Program-made: the position numbers and the translations under genes
From: Methanohalophilus levihalophilus
Lineage (GTDB): Archaea; Halobacteriota; Methanosarcinia; Methanosarcinales; Methanosarcinaceae
Reading direction: 5' to 3'
Assembly: GCF_017874375.1 (NCBI RefSeq)
Contig: NZ_JAGGLK010000002.1
Span: 62,001 to 126,000, forward strand
DNA: 64,000 bases
The notes under the pieces: generated by a model
What the model saw: only the letters and a program-made list of their open reading frames with translations
The model's database searches: none
Told to the model about the DNA's origin: nothing
Part shown: piece by piece, positions 63,953 through 64,000 of the stretch
Layout of the letters: the number at the start of each line of letters is the position of its first letter
How positions within the stretch are numbered: the stretch's first letter is position 1

Positions 63953-64000
63953 TATTCAACACCTGTAGACTTTAGAAAAAGATGTTATAGTACAAATTCC

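Noticed and set aside
1-64000. CRISPR array or insertion sequence
   Set aside because: No regularly spaced direct repeats, transposase frames or Cas proteins were found.

Overview
The window is chromosomal DNA of a methanogenic archaeon of the Methanosarcinaceae type (methylotrophic relatives such as Methanolobus, Methanohalophilus or Methanococcoides fit; the species cannot be fixed from sequence reading alone). The evidence is a formylmethanofuran:tetrahydromethanopterin formyltransferase, an MfnA-type decarboxylase, archaeal information-processing proteins (Orc1/Cdc6, PolD small subunit, DnaG, aRF1, RPA, Taw1), archaeal PurP and CTP-dependent riboflavin kinase, and TATA-box promoters with short AT-rich spacing. 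There are also genes that Methanosarcinales typically share with bacteria (MutS/MutL, Trx-CcdA-DUF3179). Every CDS end in the window is TAA or TGA. None ends in TAG, yet the ftr gene carries an in-frame TAG at codon 38. That is the pattern expected of an organism that decodes UAG as pyrrolysine.

Layout: 0-4.4 kb holds a PAS histidine kinase cut by the window edge, a CBS/antiporter pair and a Bax-inhibitor-like membrane protein. 4.4-9.3 kb is the cobalt/cobamide block: cbiMNQO transporter and cbiD-cbiE. 9.4-13.8 kb is mutS-mutL. 14.4-18.9 kb has a small structured convergent region, then a 1400-residue alpha-2-macroglobulin/complement-like lipoprotein. 19-22.2 kb is an ABC-2 exporter and a small XRE/DUF2178 membrane-protein group. 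22.4-26.4 kb is thioredoxin-CcdA-DUF3179 followed by a DUF2254 membrane protein. 26.4-28.1 kb holds tRNA-Pro(GGG), ribB and the regulator/kinase ribK. 28.2-34.2 kb contains an unknown membrane protein, a potassium channel, ftr with its TAG, a transglutaminase-like protein, a TraB protein and a site-2 protease with CBS domains.

34.2-46 kb begins with a small-RNA gene and mfnA, followed by a likely replication origin with five ORB-like boxes in front of orc1/cdc6. Then come signal peptidase, PolD small subunit, taw1, aRF1, argS, a MetE-like methionine synthase, a SpoIIM-like protein and hisG. 47-54.3 kb has a KaiC-like ATPase, a SelB-like factor (aSelBL) with a degenerate GTPase domain, an RNA ligase and five consecutive CBS-domain genes. 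54.3-64 kb carries RPA, KptA, a small-RNA locus, dnaG, a lipoprotein, a second small-RNA locus, purP, a membrane-tethered HTH regulator, truA, a tRNA G10 methyltransferase, DUF1805 and methionine aminopeptidase.

The strongest leads are the amber codon inside ftr (with aSelBL and aRF1 nearby); the complement-like thioester protein with both GCGEQNM and the HQDMMGG histidine at complement-like spacing; three unannotated small-RNA genes that each have TATA box, stable fold and poly-T end; the replication origin; and a palindrome at the riboflavin kinase/regulator promoter. No CRISPR array, insertion sequence or rRNA was seen.
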